This document shows, one piece after another, positions 8,305-16,065 of a stretch of 21,710 bases of DNA. The translations under genes were made by a program, and so were the position numbers. The first letter of the stretch is position 1, and each line of letters starts with the position of its first letter. Source of the stretch: PZPK01 sp041590075 (GTDB lineage: Bacteria > Pseudomonadota > Gammaproteobacteria > Pseudomonadales > Oleiphilaceae); the NCBI GenBank assembly GCA_041590075.1, contig JBFHUL010000060.1, positions 1-21,710 of the forward strand, read 5' to 3'. The notes under the pieces are model-generated. The model ran no database searches. It was given only the letters and a program-made list of their open reading frames with translations, and had not been told where the DNA came from.

Positions 8305-9549
8305 ATGAAGAAATTTCTGCTGGTCGAAGACAGCCCCATTGTCGTCAAAATCATCAAGCACATTTGCAAGGGGCAGTCCGATTTACACTATGACGTTGCC
8401 ACCTCGTTTGCTGAAGCAAAAGCGCTGCTCGAACAACACGGCAAGGACCATTACCTCGTGGCAGTGGTCGACCTGAACCTGCCGGACGCCCCTCAAGGTG
8501 AGGTAGTGGATTACACCATCAAGGAAAACATCCCTACCATCGTGCTAACCGGCAACTATGACGAAGACACGCGCGAAAGCATGCTAGAGAAGCCGATTGT
8601 CGATTATGTGGTAAAGGAAAGCCGCTTTTCCTACGAGTATGTACTGCGACTTATTCGACGCCTGCATAAGAATCAACACATCAAGATTCTTGTGGCCGAC
8701 GACTCGAAAGTATCCCGCAATTTCATTTCCGGACTTCTGTCGAGCCACCTGTTTCAGGTGGTCACTGCGGATGATGGCGATACAGCTCTTGAGATGGTGC
8801 GCAGCGACCCGGACATCAAACTACTTATCACCGACTACAACATGCCTCGCATGAACGGCTTCGATCTGGTGAAAAGCATTCGCCAGGAAGTCGATAAAAA
8901 CGATCTGGTCATCGTAGGCCTATCCGGCGAGGGCGACAGCAAGCTGTCGGCCAAGTTCATCAAAAATGGCGCCAATGACTTTTTGAGCAAGCCCTTCAGC
9001 CATGAAGAATTTCACTGCCGCATTCTGCATGATATCGAAAACATGGAAATGCTGCAGACCATGAAGCACATGGCTTATCACGACTACGTAACCGGCCTGC
9101 CGAACAAACGACACTTTTTTGAAAGGGGCGTAGAGATACTTGAGACAGCGCGCAAGAATGGCTCACAAACCAGCCTGGCCCTGATATCCATCGACAACTT
9201 GCTAGGCATCCAGAACCAATATGGTCTCGACGCATCGGAACAAACGCTTAAAGCGCTTGCCACACTCCTCCCCAAAGCCTTCTCGCGCTTTCAGTACGCG
9301 CGCATCAGCGACAGCGACATTGCCATCTTGCTGGTTGGCCTCAACCAGGAACAGGCCGCCACGCTCACAGAAAACTTCAGGGAGATTGTGGAAGACCACA
9401 TTGTTCTGCTCGATGGCTTCAGCTTTAACTTCACAATATCCGGCGGCGTAGTTTCTGACGAAAAACTTGGCCTGGTGGATATGATCAAAGAGGCAGATAA
9501 CATTTTGTATACAGCGCGCGAGGAAGGCGCGAACCAGATTAGCCAATAA
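8305..9549 (+). CDS. Response regulator, REC-REC with degenerate GGDEF domain
   Basis: A 414-residue, PleD-like layout. The first receiver (about 1-120) has acidic E8/D9, phospho-acceptor D56 in VVDLNLP, T82 and K104. The second receiver (about 126-245) has D132/D133, D177 in ITDYNMP, S207 and K229. Both therefore look phosphorylatable. The C-terminal part (about 255-414) has the GGDEF-domain entry motif DYVTGLPNKR (260-269), but the signature loop reads SDSDI (335-339) in place of GGDEF, and no RxxD inhibitory site precedes it. Diguanylate cyclase activity is therefore unlikely; it may bind nucleotide or a partner instead. A GTG at 8287 would add six residues, but it has no ribosome site and MKKFLLVEDS starts exactly at the first receiver strand. 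No histidine kinase is adjacent. It converges on purU with only 15 bases between the stops. Confidence 0.88.
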   Translation: MKKFLLVEDSPIVVKIIKHICKGQSDLHYDVATSFAEAKALLEQHGKDHYLVAVVDLNLPDAPQGEVVDYTIKENIPTIVLTGNYDEDTRESMLEKPIVDYVVKESRFSYEYVLRLIRRLHKNQHIKILVADDSKVSRNFISGLLSSHLFQVVTADDGDTALEMVRSDPDIKLLITDYNMPRMNGFDLVKSIRQEVDKNDLVIVGLSGEGDSKLSAKFIKNGANDFLSKPFSHEEFHCRILHDIENMEMLQTMKHMAYHDYVTGLPNKRHFFERGVEILETARKNGSQTSLALISIDNLLGIQNQYGLDASEQTLKALATLLPKAFSRFQYARISDSDIAILLVGLNQEQAATLTENFREIVEDHIVLLDGFSFNFTISGGVVSDEKLGLVDMIKEADNILYTAREEGANQISQ

Positions 9550-9564
9550 GCGCGCCGAAGAGAC

Positions 9565-10419
9565 TCAAGCGAAGACCACCGTCTTGTTCTCGTGAATAAT
9601 CACGCGATCCTCCAAGTGCAACCGTAACCCGCGGGCAAGTACGGTTTTCTCGGCATCCTTACCCAGTCGCACCATATCTTCAATGGCATCGCTGTGACTG
9701 ATGCGAATCACATCCTGATCGATAATGGGCCCTTCATCGAGATCCTGCGTCACATAGTGACAGGTCGCCCCAATCAACTTCACACCCCGGTTGTAGGCTT
9801 GATGATAGGGCTTTGCACCCGCAAACGAGGGCAAAAAGCTGTGATGGATATTAATCACACGCCCCGCGTAACGCTCACATAAACTCGCCGGCAAAATTTG
9901 CATGTAGCGCGCCAAAACAACCACATCGGTCTGATAGCCATCGATCAGGGTTTCGACCTCATCAAAGGCAGCCTGTTTGTCACCGGCGACGACCGGAACA
10001 TGGTGATAGGGAATCTCGTGCCACTCCACCATGCGGCGCAGATCATCATGATTGGCGATCACCGCAACGATTTCGGCATTCAGCTCACCGCTGTGCCACC
10101 GGTGGAGCAAGTCCGCCAAACAATGCGATTCCTTGGAGGCCATTAATACGACGCGAGGTTTGCAGTGCGAATCCCGAATGGACCACTGCATGGCATACTC
10201 CCTGGCAATAGGCTCGAACACGGTCCGAAACGCGTCCAGCTCAAAAGGAAGCGAACTGGCCTTAATCTCGTTGCGCATAAAAAACCAGCCATTCTGCTGA
10301 TCCGCATGATAGCTGGCTTCAGTGATCCAGCCGTTATAAGTCGCCAGAAAATTACTCACCTTGGCCACGATTCCGGTTCGGTCAGGGCAAGACACCACGA
10401 GGCGATAAGTGCGCTCCAT
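9565..10419 (-). CDS. purU: Formyltetrahydrofolate deformylase
   Basis: Hydrolyses 10-formyl-THF to THF and formate, balancing the one-carbon pool and feeding formate to PurT-type purine synthesis. It has 284 residues, the normal length. The N-terminal ACT domain (about 1-85) starts TYRLVVSCPDRTGIVAKVSNF. The C-terminal formyltransferase fold (about 88-284) has the catalytic set N190, H192 (NIHHSFLPSF) and D228 (DLDEGPIIDQD). The ATG at 10419 has AGTAGGT about 10 bases upstream. It is the last gene of a probable fum-phhB-purU operon, 55 bases after phhB. The stop is 15 bases from that of the convergent response regulator, with no hairpin between them. Confidence 0.96.
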   Translation of the reverse strand: MERTYRLVVSCPDRTGIVAKVSNFLATYNGWITEASYHADQQNGWFFMRNEIKASSLPFELDAFRTVFEPIAREYAMQWSIRDSHCKPRVVLMASKESHCLADLLHRWHSGELNAEIVAVIANHDDLRRMVEWHEIPYHHVPVVAGDKQAAFDEVETLIDGYQTDVVVLARYMQILPASLCERYAGRVINIHHSFLPSFAGAKPYHQAYNRGVKLIGATCHYVTQDLDEGPIIDQDVIRISHSDAIEDMVRLGKDAEKTVLARGLRLHLEDRVIIHENKTVVFA

Positions 10420-10474
10420 CTTATTTTTACCTACTGCTAGTTTTGTGCCCCTCGGGGCGTTAAGACACCATCAC

Positions 10475-10810
10475 TCAGTTTGCCAGCGCATCCGTTCTGG
10501 CGGCCAGAATAAAATCATTGCGGTGCAGGCCGTTAATTTTATGCGTCCACCATGTGACGCCCACCTTACCCCACTCAACCACAATGCGCGGATGGTGATC
10601 GGCAGCTTCGGCAATCTCACCCACATCATTCGCCAGCTTCAGCGCCGCGACAAAATCTTTGGTTTTAAACTCGCGCGAGAGCACATCAACACCATCCTCA
10701 TCGCGCACCTGCCAGTCTTCATGCAGAGACTCCATGAGACGCTTCTGCTCATCTTCAGTGACACGAGGCGCATCTGCGCGACACGCTTCGCAGGTTTCCT
10801 GACTTAACAT
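10475..10810 (-). CDS. phhB: 4a-hydroxytetrahydrobiopterin dehydratase (pterin-4a-carbinolamine dehydratase)
   Basis: Dehydrates 4a-hydroxytetrahydropterin, the by-product of aromatic amino acid hydroxylation, so that the cofactor can be recycled. It has 111 residues. The three active-site histidines are H72, H73 and H90 (DHHPRIVVEWGKVGVTWWTH), with the same spacing as in the human enzyme. It has the CxxC near the N-terminus (C7, C10) and the C-terminal KINGLHRNDFILAARTD typical of Pseudomonas PhhB. The start is fixed by GGAGG five bases before the ATG at 10810; a GTG at 10816 lies inside that ribosome site and is rejected. It sits 48 bases after fum. No phenylalanine hydroxylase (phhA) is in the window, so the pterin may come from elsewhere. 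Confidence 0.95.
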   Translation of the reverse strand: MLSQETCEACRADAPRVTEDEQKRLMESLHEDWQVRDEDGVDVLSREFKTKDFVAALKLANDVGEIAEAADHHPRIVVEWGKVGVTWWTHKINGLHRNDFILAARTDALAN

Positions 10811-10858
10811 GCTCACCTCCGCTTGTTGATGATGGCGACACCCCTGATTACAGCGCTG

Positions 10859-12373
10859 CTAGCTCGCCGCCTTCGCTGCGATAATCTTATCGTGCCAGAT
10901 CTTGGGTGCCGTTTGATGCACCGAACTACCGCGACAATCCACCGCGACAGATACCGGCATATCCTCTACTTCAAATTCATAGATGGCCTCCATACCCAAC
11001 TCAGGAAAAGCCACCACTTCTGACTTTTTAACCGCCTTGGATACCAGGTATGCAGCACCGCCCACCGCCATCAGATACACCGCTCCGTATTCCTTGATCG
11101 CATCAATCGCAATCTGACCACGCTCCGCTTTGCCGATCATCCCCAGCAAACCGGTCTTATCCAGCATGGTATGGGTAAATTTATCCATACGCGTAGATGT
11201 AGTAGGCCCTGCCGGACCCACCACTTCGTCACGCACGGGATCTACCGGCCCCACGTAATAAATGAAGCGCCCTTTCAGGTCGACAGGCAACTCTTCGCCA
11301 TTGGCCAGCATCTCAACCATCTTCTTATGCGCAGCGTCACGCCCGGTGAGCATTTTACCCGACAGCAAAACCGTATCGCCGGGTTGCAGATCTGCCACAT
11401 CTTCTTTCGTCACCGTATCGAGATTGATGCGTTTCACCTGATCGCCGGTCTCCCAGGTAATCTCCGGCCAATCCGACAGACTCGGCGGCGTCTGCAAGGC
11501 TGGACCATCACCCTTGAGCACAAAGTGGGCATGGCGTGTTGCCGCACAGTTGGGAATCATCGCCACCGGTAGAGAAGCCGCATGTGTAGGGTAGTCCTTG
11601 ATTTTCACATCCAGCACTGTGGTCAAACCGCCCAAACCCTGGGCACCAATACCAAGCTCGTTCACCTTGTCCATGATTTCGAGGCGCAACTCTTCGGCTT
11701 TGTTTTGAGGACCGCGTGCGCGCAACTCATGAATATCGATGGGGTCCATCAAGGACTCTTTCGCCATCACCGCCGCTTTTTCAGCGGTGCCGCCTATACC
11801 TATCCCTAACATACCAGGTGGGCACCAGCCCGCCCCCATTGTCGGCACAGTTTTCACAACCCAATCAACAATGCTGTCGCTGGGATTCAGCATGGCCATT
11901 TTGGACTTATTCTCAGAACCCCCACCTTTTGCCGCAACATGCACTTCTACTTCATCACCTTCGACAACTTCATAATGGATGACGGCAGGCGTGTTGTCCT
12001 TGGTGTTTTTGCGTGCACCGGCGGGGTCGGCCAAAATGGAAGCACGCAAAACATTATCGGGATGGGTATACGCCCTGCGCACGCCTTCGTTTACCATATC
12101 CGAGACGCTCATACTGGCATCCCACTGCACATTCATACCTACTTTAAGGAAAACGGTCACGATCCCCGTATCCTGACAGATGGGGCGCTTGCCCTGCGCA
12201 CACATGCGACTATTGATCAGGATTTGCGCCATGGCGTCCTTGGCCGCCTGAGACTCTTCCTTCTGATACGCCTCATGCACCGCATCGATAAAATCTTTGG
12301 GGTGATAGTAGGAAATAAACTGCAAGGCATCGGCCACGCTTTCAATAAAGTCGTCTTGGCGTATCGTCGTCAT
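10859..12373 (-). CDS. fumA: Fumarate hydratase, class I ([4Fe-4S], FumA/FumB type)
   Basis: Interconverts fumarate and malate in the TCA cycle using an oxygen-sensitive [4Fe-4S] cluster. It is a 504-residue single-chain class I enzyme, about the length of Pseudomonas homologues and shorter than E. coli FumA. The three expected cluster cysteines are present: C66 in RPICQDTGI, C184 in AGWCPPGMLGIGIGG, and C276 in IPNCAATRH. The C-terminal beta domain starts near residue 325 and shows LLSGKMLTGRDAAHKK and PAGPTTSTRMD. The frame is open 63 codons further upstream, but the ATG at 12373 has a GA-rich ribosome site (GAGAGAG) and gives the family N-terminus, so the extension is rejected. It is the first gene of the fum-phhB-purU unit. 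Confidence 0.96.
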   Translation of the reverse strand: MTTIRQDDFIESVADALQFISYYHPKDFIDAVHEAYQKEESQAAKDAMAQILINSRMCAQGKRPICQDTGIVTVFLKVGMNVQWDASMSVSDMVNEGVRRAYTHPDNVLRASILADPAGARKNTKDNTPAVIHYEVVEGDEVEVHVAAKGGGSENKSKMAMLNPSDSIVDWVVKTVPTMGAGWCPPGMLGIGIGGTAEKAAVMAKESLMDPIDIHELRARGPQNKAEELRLEIMDKVNELGIGAQGLGGLTTVLDVKIKDYPTHAASLPVAMIPNCAATRHAHFVLKGDGPALQTPPSLSDWPEITWETGDQVKRINLDTVTKEDVADLQPGDTVLLSGKMLTGRDAAHKKMVEMLANGEELPVDLKGRFIYYVGPVDPVRDEVVGPAGPTTSTRMDKFTHTMLDKTGLLGMIGKAERGQIAIDAIKEYGAVYLMAVGGAAYLVSKAVKKSEVVAFPELGMEAIYEFEVEDMPVSVAVDCRGSSVHQTAPKIWHDKIIAAKAAS

Positions 12374-12454
12374 TTTTTCTCTCTCAACATTTATACAGCT
12401 GCGCGTCTGGCTTGCCCCTGAAAAAGGCACCAAACGAACGCTTGAAGGCTCGCG

Positions 12455-12483
12455 ATTGTACCCCTTCTTTGCAGCACTGTGTA
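12455..12483 (-). promoter_or_regulatory. Sigma70-like promoter for the fum operon
   Basis: On the minus strand TACACA (-35, 12478-12483), a 17-base spacer and TACAAT (-10, 12455-12460). This gives 4/6 and 5/6 matches to consensus at ideal spacing, with a predicted start near 12448 and a leader of about 75 bases before the fum ATG. Confidence 0.5.
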
Positions 12484-12725
12484 GCGCATCACAATATTGC
12501 CCCAAGCCCCCGTATGCGCAACACTTTTTAAGCCCTTGACTTGCTGCAAAAAAACTCGACAAAGCGGATTTTGATGTCTACGTTTAAACAAGGTTTTAAA
12601 TTTTGCTCGCTGCGCTGCCTAACGTGCAAGCTCAGCGGGCAAGCCTGGAGGTTTAGGTCGAAGATTGAATGGACACCAAAACAACTTTCAAGCCGCCGCC
12701 CCTCCCTCGCTAGCTATGAAAACAA

Positions 12726-12741
12726 TTAGGAAAGGTCCTAA
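12726..12741 (+). promoter_or_regulatory. Hairpin enclosing the ribosome-binding site of the lipase gene
   Basis: TTAGGA (12726-12731), AAGG loop, TCCTAA (12736-12741): a perfect 6-bp stem with a 4-base loop, two bases before the ATG at 12744. The Shine-Dalgarno sequence AGGAAAGG (12728-12735) lies in the left arm and loop, so pairing would mask it partly. The structure is short and its stability in vivo is unknown. Translational control is inference. Confidence 0.4.
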
Positions 12742-12743
12742 CT

Positions 12744-15692
12744 ATGTACAAAAAGAGTATTCTTAGTATTGCTGTTGCCTCGGTGCTCACCCTGACGGGC
12801 TGCCTTGAAAACAACAAGATAGAAAACAAGAACGACGGTGCACAGACTGTTCCCGACCCGGAACTCCCAACAGAAATTGACGCTATTACCGGGCAACCTC
12901 GCCCAGATGTTGGCACCTATCCTATCTTCGACCCCGGTAGTGCAGAGCTGCCAATTCCTAATGATTTAATCTTTGATAGAACAGCAGGCGACGGCACCTT
13001 TGCTGTCACTCCAGACCCCACGAATCCGGCGATTACTGCATTGCAGAGCCTCAGTGGAGCCTCACCCATCGCACCGATCGACATCAAGATCAGTGGCCGA
13101 ATTGACGCGAGCACACTGGCGGGCAATGTCCACCTGATCAAGCTCGACTACGCCAGTGGCGACCCTGTACGCGGATTGTCGATTCAGGAACCACCCACTA
13201 TTCCCAGCAACCCTGCCGACTGGCCAGTCGTCAGCGTAGAAGAAAAAGTACTTGATGGCACGAGCTACATTCGCATCAACCCGGTTGAACGACTCGACCC
13301 ACTGACGCGCTATCTGGTTGTTATTACCGACGGCGTGCTTGATCAAAGCGGTGACCCCCTCGTTGCACACCCCGGTAGCGCAGGCTATGCCACCCTGACC
13401 GATGAAAACGAAGGCCTGGCATCGGGGGCGCTCGCATCGGTGAGAGCACTCATCAACAATCTTTGGGAGCCCGTGGGCGTGCAGTACATGCAGGCCATTG
13501 GTAACCCGACCGCGAGCGCAGAAGACATTGTGCTCTCCTACAGCTTCACTACTTCTGATGATGAAAAAGTACTGGAATACATTGCCGACCCCGCTCAATG
13601 GTTCAACGATCAACTAACTCGCTTTTTGGGTGTTAGCGCAGCCACTGAAGTAGTGAACGGACAACTTGATCTGGATTCTGATCTGGACGTTGATTACGCG
13701 GATGTCAGCCTCGCTGTGAGCGGTGCACTTGCGACTTTTCCCAGCGCTGATATTCAGGCAGCACTACCCACACTGTTTGGTACTGGCGCCCCTTGCGCAG
13801 GCACAACTTCGACAACAGCCATTGGTTGTATTTCAACCGTGCTGACTTCGGTTCCGAGCACATCTGGAGGGTTTGCTGACCTATTGCCTACTCCTGCTGC
13901 GGATACAAGCATCAGCTTCGACGCGACATCAACACTTGATATCAATGCCGTCTCATCATTGACCGCAGCCTTGGGCATCACTCCCGGTGCAGTCTCTGTG
14001 ACACAAGGCACCATGACAGTACCTTATTACTTGGCGACGCCTTCTGGCACCAATGGCCAACCCTTGGTAACAAACAGCTGGGTAGCCGACGATGTGCTGG
14101 CTGGCGCAATCAATAGCGCATTCTCAGCCCTGGGCCTGACCATCCCGCAAGCCAACACCAGCGTATCTCAAGTAGTTAACTACGTCTTCCCCTTCCCCAA
14201 GAAACAAGCTGACGTTGAGATTCCAGTCTTGGCGGTACATTCTGCGGACTTAACTAATCCTGACCTGATACCCGTCATGTATCAACACGGCATCGGTACG
14301 GATCGCAGCACCGCACTAGCCTTTGGAGGCTCTTTGGTCGCGGACGCTAAAGCCACGACCGGAGCCGACGTTGCCGTAATCGCCATCGACCAGCCGCTGC
14401 ATGGTATCGACGGCATTTCAGCCGCCGAACAAGCTGCACTCGCAGAACAACTGATGACTGTTGGTGGCGTACTATCAACTCCGGATGGCGTGATTGATGG
14501 CTTCGACACAGACGAGCAAGCGTCTATCGATGCAGTCGTCGCTGGATTATTTTCAGCTGGCGTTGTTGCAGGAGTGGATGCCGCCACCAATTCTGGCGCC
14601 CCTGGAGCAACCAACTGTGTAGATCTCGCCACCAATGGCTTGGCAGCAACCACTGCCAGCATTCTTGGCGGAGCATGTGATGCCGATCCGGTTGTCGACG
14701 CCGCACTGGGTCAGGATGCTTCGGTCGCTGTCTTTAGCGCACAAGTGCTGGAGCGCACCGTTGCCAATGGCGCCTCAACCATTCCCGGCTTAGGTACGGG
14801 CGCGGATACCGAGCGTCATTTCGGCTTCACGCTACAACAACCGGGCTTAGTGACCGATATGGATTACACAGGCTCTGGCAGCACCAATGCCTCCGGATCC
14901 ATGTTCATCAACCTGACTAGCTTTTTGACGGGTCGCGACAACCTTCGCCAACAAGTGACAGACCTTCTTACCGTTCGTCGCTCGCTTGACCTCGTGGATC
15001 TGAACGATGATGACACGCCCGACCTCGATGACACCAACACCTATTTCATTGGGCACTCCCTTGGCACAATCAATGGCATCCCCTTCGTTGTTGCAGCCAA
15101 CGGGTCGACCGCGACCGATGATGACATTACTGCCACGGTCATGCACACCCCCGGTGGCGGCGTAGTGCGCCTGATAGAAAATTCCGTCACGCGCTCAAGT
15201 GCTGTTGTAGGCGGGCTCGCTGCTCTCGGTCTTACACAGGACACTTCGAGCTATCAGGCATTCCTGAACATCTTTCAGGCAACAGTTGATAGCGGTGATG
15301 CAATTAACTTCGTTGACAGATTTGCCAGCACAGACCTGAATACTTCCGCCCTGTTTGTGAAAGTACTCAATGATCAAACGATTCCAAACTCGATTGATGA
15401 CGCCAGCGAAGTAGTTGGAGACGGCTCTATCTCCTTCCTTTCCGGTACCGATCCGCTGTTTGCAGAGTCCGGTTCGGCAGAGATCACCACCACAGGATCG
15501 GTTGCACTCACTCAAAATTACGTTGAGTTTACTGATGCATCCAGCACACACGGCACACCTGCCTACCCATCCACTGGTGCACTGCTGGAACAGGCAGCCT
15601 TTGACGAGATGGTGTCGCAGGCAGTCTCAATCGTTCTCACCGGCGGAACGGCGGTAACCATCGACAACAGCAACGCAGTGCTTGACCTCTAA
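12744..15692 (+). CDS. Outer-membrane lipoprotein lipase/phospholipase, VolA/Pla-1/cef-like
   Basis: A 982-residue lipoprotein. The signal peptide ends in the lipobox LTGC with C20 as the lipidated residue; L21 follows, so no inner-membrane retention aspartate is present and an outer-membrane location is expected. Residues of about 70-150 contain LPIPNDLIFD and downstream features of the bacterial lipase N-terminal domain found in VolA/Pla-1 proteins. The alpha/beta hydrolase elbow is GHSLG (770-774, nucleophile S772), and the probable catalytic histidine is H936 in STHGTP near the C-terminus. It is longer than the roughly 800 residues I remember for VolA; the extra length includes Ala/Thr/Ser-rich segments and two Asp-rich, EF-hand-like stretches (309-320 and 752-763). 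In Vibrio, VolA releases fatty acids from lysophosphatidylcholine for uptake by FadL. A FadL-like channel is encoded in the convergent operon here, which supports the same logic. The family call is firm; the substrate is unknown. Confidence 0.85.
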   Translation: MYKKSILSIAVASVLTLTGCLENNKIENKNDGAQTVPDPELPTEIDAITGQPRPDVGTYPIFDPGSAELPIPNDLIFDRTAGDGTFAVTPDPTNPAITALQSLSGASPIAPIDIKISGRIDASTLAGNVHLIKLDYASGDPVRGLSIQEPPTIPSNPADWPVVSVEEKVLDGTSYIRINPVERLDPLTRYLVVITDGVLDQSGDPLVAHPGSAGYATLTDENEGLASGALASVRALINNLWEPVGVQYMQAIGNPTASAEDIVLSYSFTTSDDEKVLEYIADPAQWFNDQLTRFLGVSAATEVVNGQLDLDSDLDVDYADVSLAVSGALATFPSADIQAALPTLFGTGAPCAGTTSTTAIGCISTVLTSVPSTSGGFADLLPTPAADTSISFDATSTLDINAVSSLTAALGITPGAVSVTQGTMTVPYYLATPSGTNGQPLVTNSWVADDVLAGAINSAFSALGLTIPQANTSVSQVVNYVFPFPKKQADVEIPVLAVHSADLTNPDLIPVMYQHGIGTDRSTALAFGGSLVADAKATTGADVAVIAIDQPLHGIDGISAAEQAALAEQLMTVGGVLSTPDGVIDGFDTDEQASIDAVVAGLFSAGVVAGVDAATNSGAPGATNCVDLATNGLAATTASILGGACDADPVVDAALGQDASVAVFSAQVLERTVANGASTIPGLGTGADTERHFGFTLQQPGLVTDMDYTGSGSTNASGSMFINLTSFLTGRDNLRQQVTDLLTVRRSLDLVDLNDDDTPDLDDTNTYFIGHSLGTINGIPFVVAANGSTATDDDITATVMHTPGGGVVRLIENSVTRSSAVVGGLAALGLTQDTSSYQAFLNIFQATVDSGDAINFVDRFASTDLNTSALFVKVLNDQTIPNSIDDASEVVGDGSISFLSGTDPLFAESGSAEITTTGSVALTQNYVEFTDASSTHGTPAYPSTGALLEQAAFDEMVSQAVSIVLTGGTAVTIDNSNAVLDL

Positions 15693-15708
15693 GCCAAGCG
15701 CTTATCAG

Positions 15709-15744
15709 AATCCCCGGCCGCCTATGCGCCCGGGGATTTTTTTT
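15709..15744 (+). terminator. Rho-independent terminator of the lipase gene
   Basis: A 9-bp perfect stem, AATCCCCGG (15709-15717) and CCGGGGATT (15730-15738), a 12-base loop and a run of eight T (15737-15744), 17 bases after the lipase stop. This is a textbook plus-strand terminator and separates the lipase from the tRNA gene. Confidence 0.92.
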
Positions 15745-15764
15745 GTTTTCTATTCCGTGACTTA

Positions 15765-15792
15765 TTGACCACCAAATCGAAACCCGTATAAT
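15765..15792 (+). promoter_or_regulatory. Promoter of tRNA-Leu
   Basis: TTGACC (15765-15770), a 16-base spacer and a consensus TATAAT (15787-15792), with the predicted start 6-7 bases before the mature tRNA. The segment after the -10 is GC-rich (CCCGTCC), the kind of discriminator associated with stringent (ppGpp) control of stable RNA promoters; that link is inference from known tRNA promoters. Confidence 0.85.
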
Positions 15793-15805
15793 CCCGTCCT
15801 GCTGT

Positions 15806-15892
15806 GCCAGTGTGGTGAAATTGGTAGACACGTCGGATTCAAAATCCGATGCCTTCACGGGCGTGGCGGTTCGAGTCCGCCCACTGGTACCA
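15806..15892 (+). tRNA. tRNA-Leu (anticodon CAA)
   Basis: An 87-base class II tRNA. The acceptor stem is GCCAGTG/CACTGGT with a G-U first pair, discriminator A and an encoded CCA. The D-arm region is GTGGTGAAATTGGTAGACAC. The anticodon stem TCGGA/TCCGA encloses the loop TTCAAAA, giving anticodon CAA, which reads UUG. A long variable arm follows, then the T-arm with GGTTCGAGTCC. It lies alone between the lipase terminator and the convergent operon. No partial copy of its 3' end was seen in the window, so there is no sign of an integrated element. Confidence 0.97.
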
Positions 15893-16065
15893 AGCTTTTC
15901 TCGCTCTTCCTGAGCAACAATATATAAACCCGTAAGCGATTCTGAATCTTTCGAAGAGCCCCCCTTCTCGCGAACCCCTCTCGAGTCAAAAGCAGGCTTC
16001 ATTAAAAAGAGAATATGGAAAGGGCGTGCGAACTGAATGCGCGCACATAGAAGAAACTTGTTTCG

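Larger units (their letters stand above)
12374..12743. other. 370-base gene-free divergent region between fum and the VolA-like lipase
   Basis: No coding region is supported here; the short open frame at 12541-12729 has no ribosome site or recognisable protein. The fum side holds a sigma70-like promoter (12455-12483, minus). The lipase side holds an AT-rich stretch with an 8-base palindrome GTTTAAAC (12582-12589) and TTTTAAA just after it, a possible regulator site. Next to the lipase start is a hairpin covering its ribosome site (12726-12741). I found no strong plus-strand -35/-10 pair, so the lipase may depend on an activator. Confidence 0.5.

Noticed and set aside
10447..10458. GCCCC/GGGGC inverted repeat between phhB and purU as a terminator
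   Set aside because: Very short loop and no T-run on the minus strand; it more likely is a minor structure in an operon spacer.
12374..12562. A 63-codon N-terminal extension of fumarase
   Set aside because: The extra residues do not resemble fumarase; the ATG at 12373 has a GA-rich ribosome site and gives the normal class I N-terminus.
12541..12729. Small open frame (62 codons) upstream of the lipase
   Set aside because: No ribosome site, basic low-quality composition and no recognisable protein; it overlaps likely regulatory DNA.
15806..15892. tRNA-Leu as an attachment site of an integrated element
   Set aside because: No integrase and no direct repeat of the tRNA 3' end is visible in the window.
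15637..16002. 121-codon minus-strand frame across the lipase end, terminator and tRNA
   Set aside because: It runs antisense through a terminator and a tRNA gene, so it cannot be a real protein gene.
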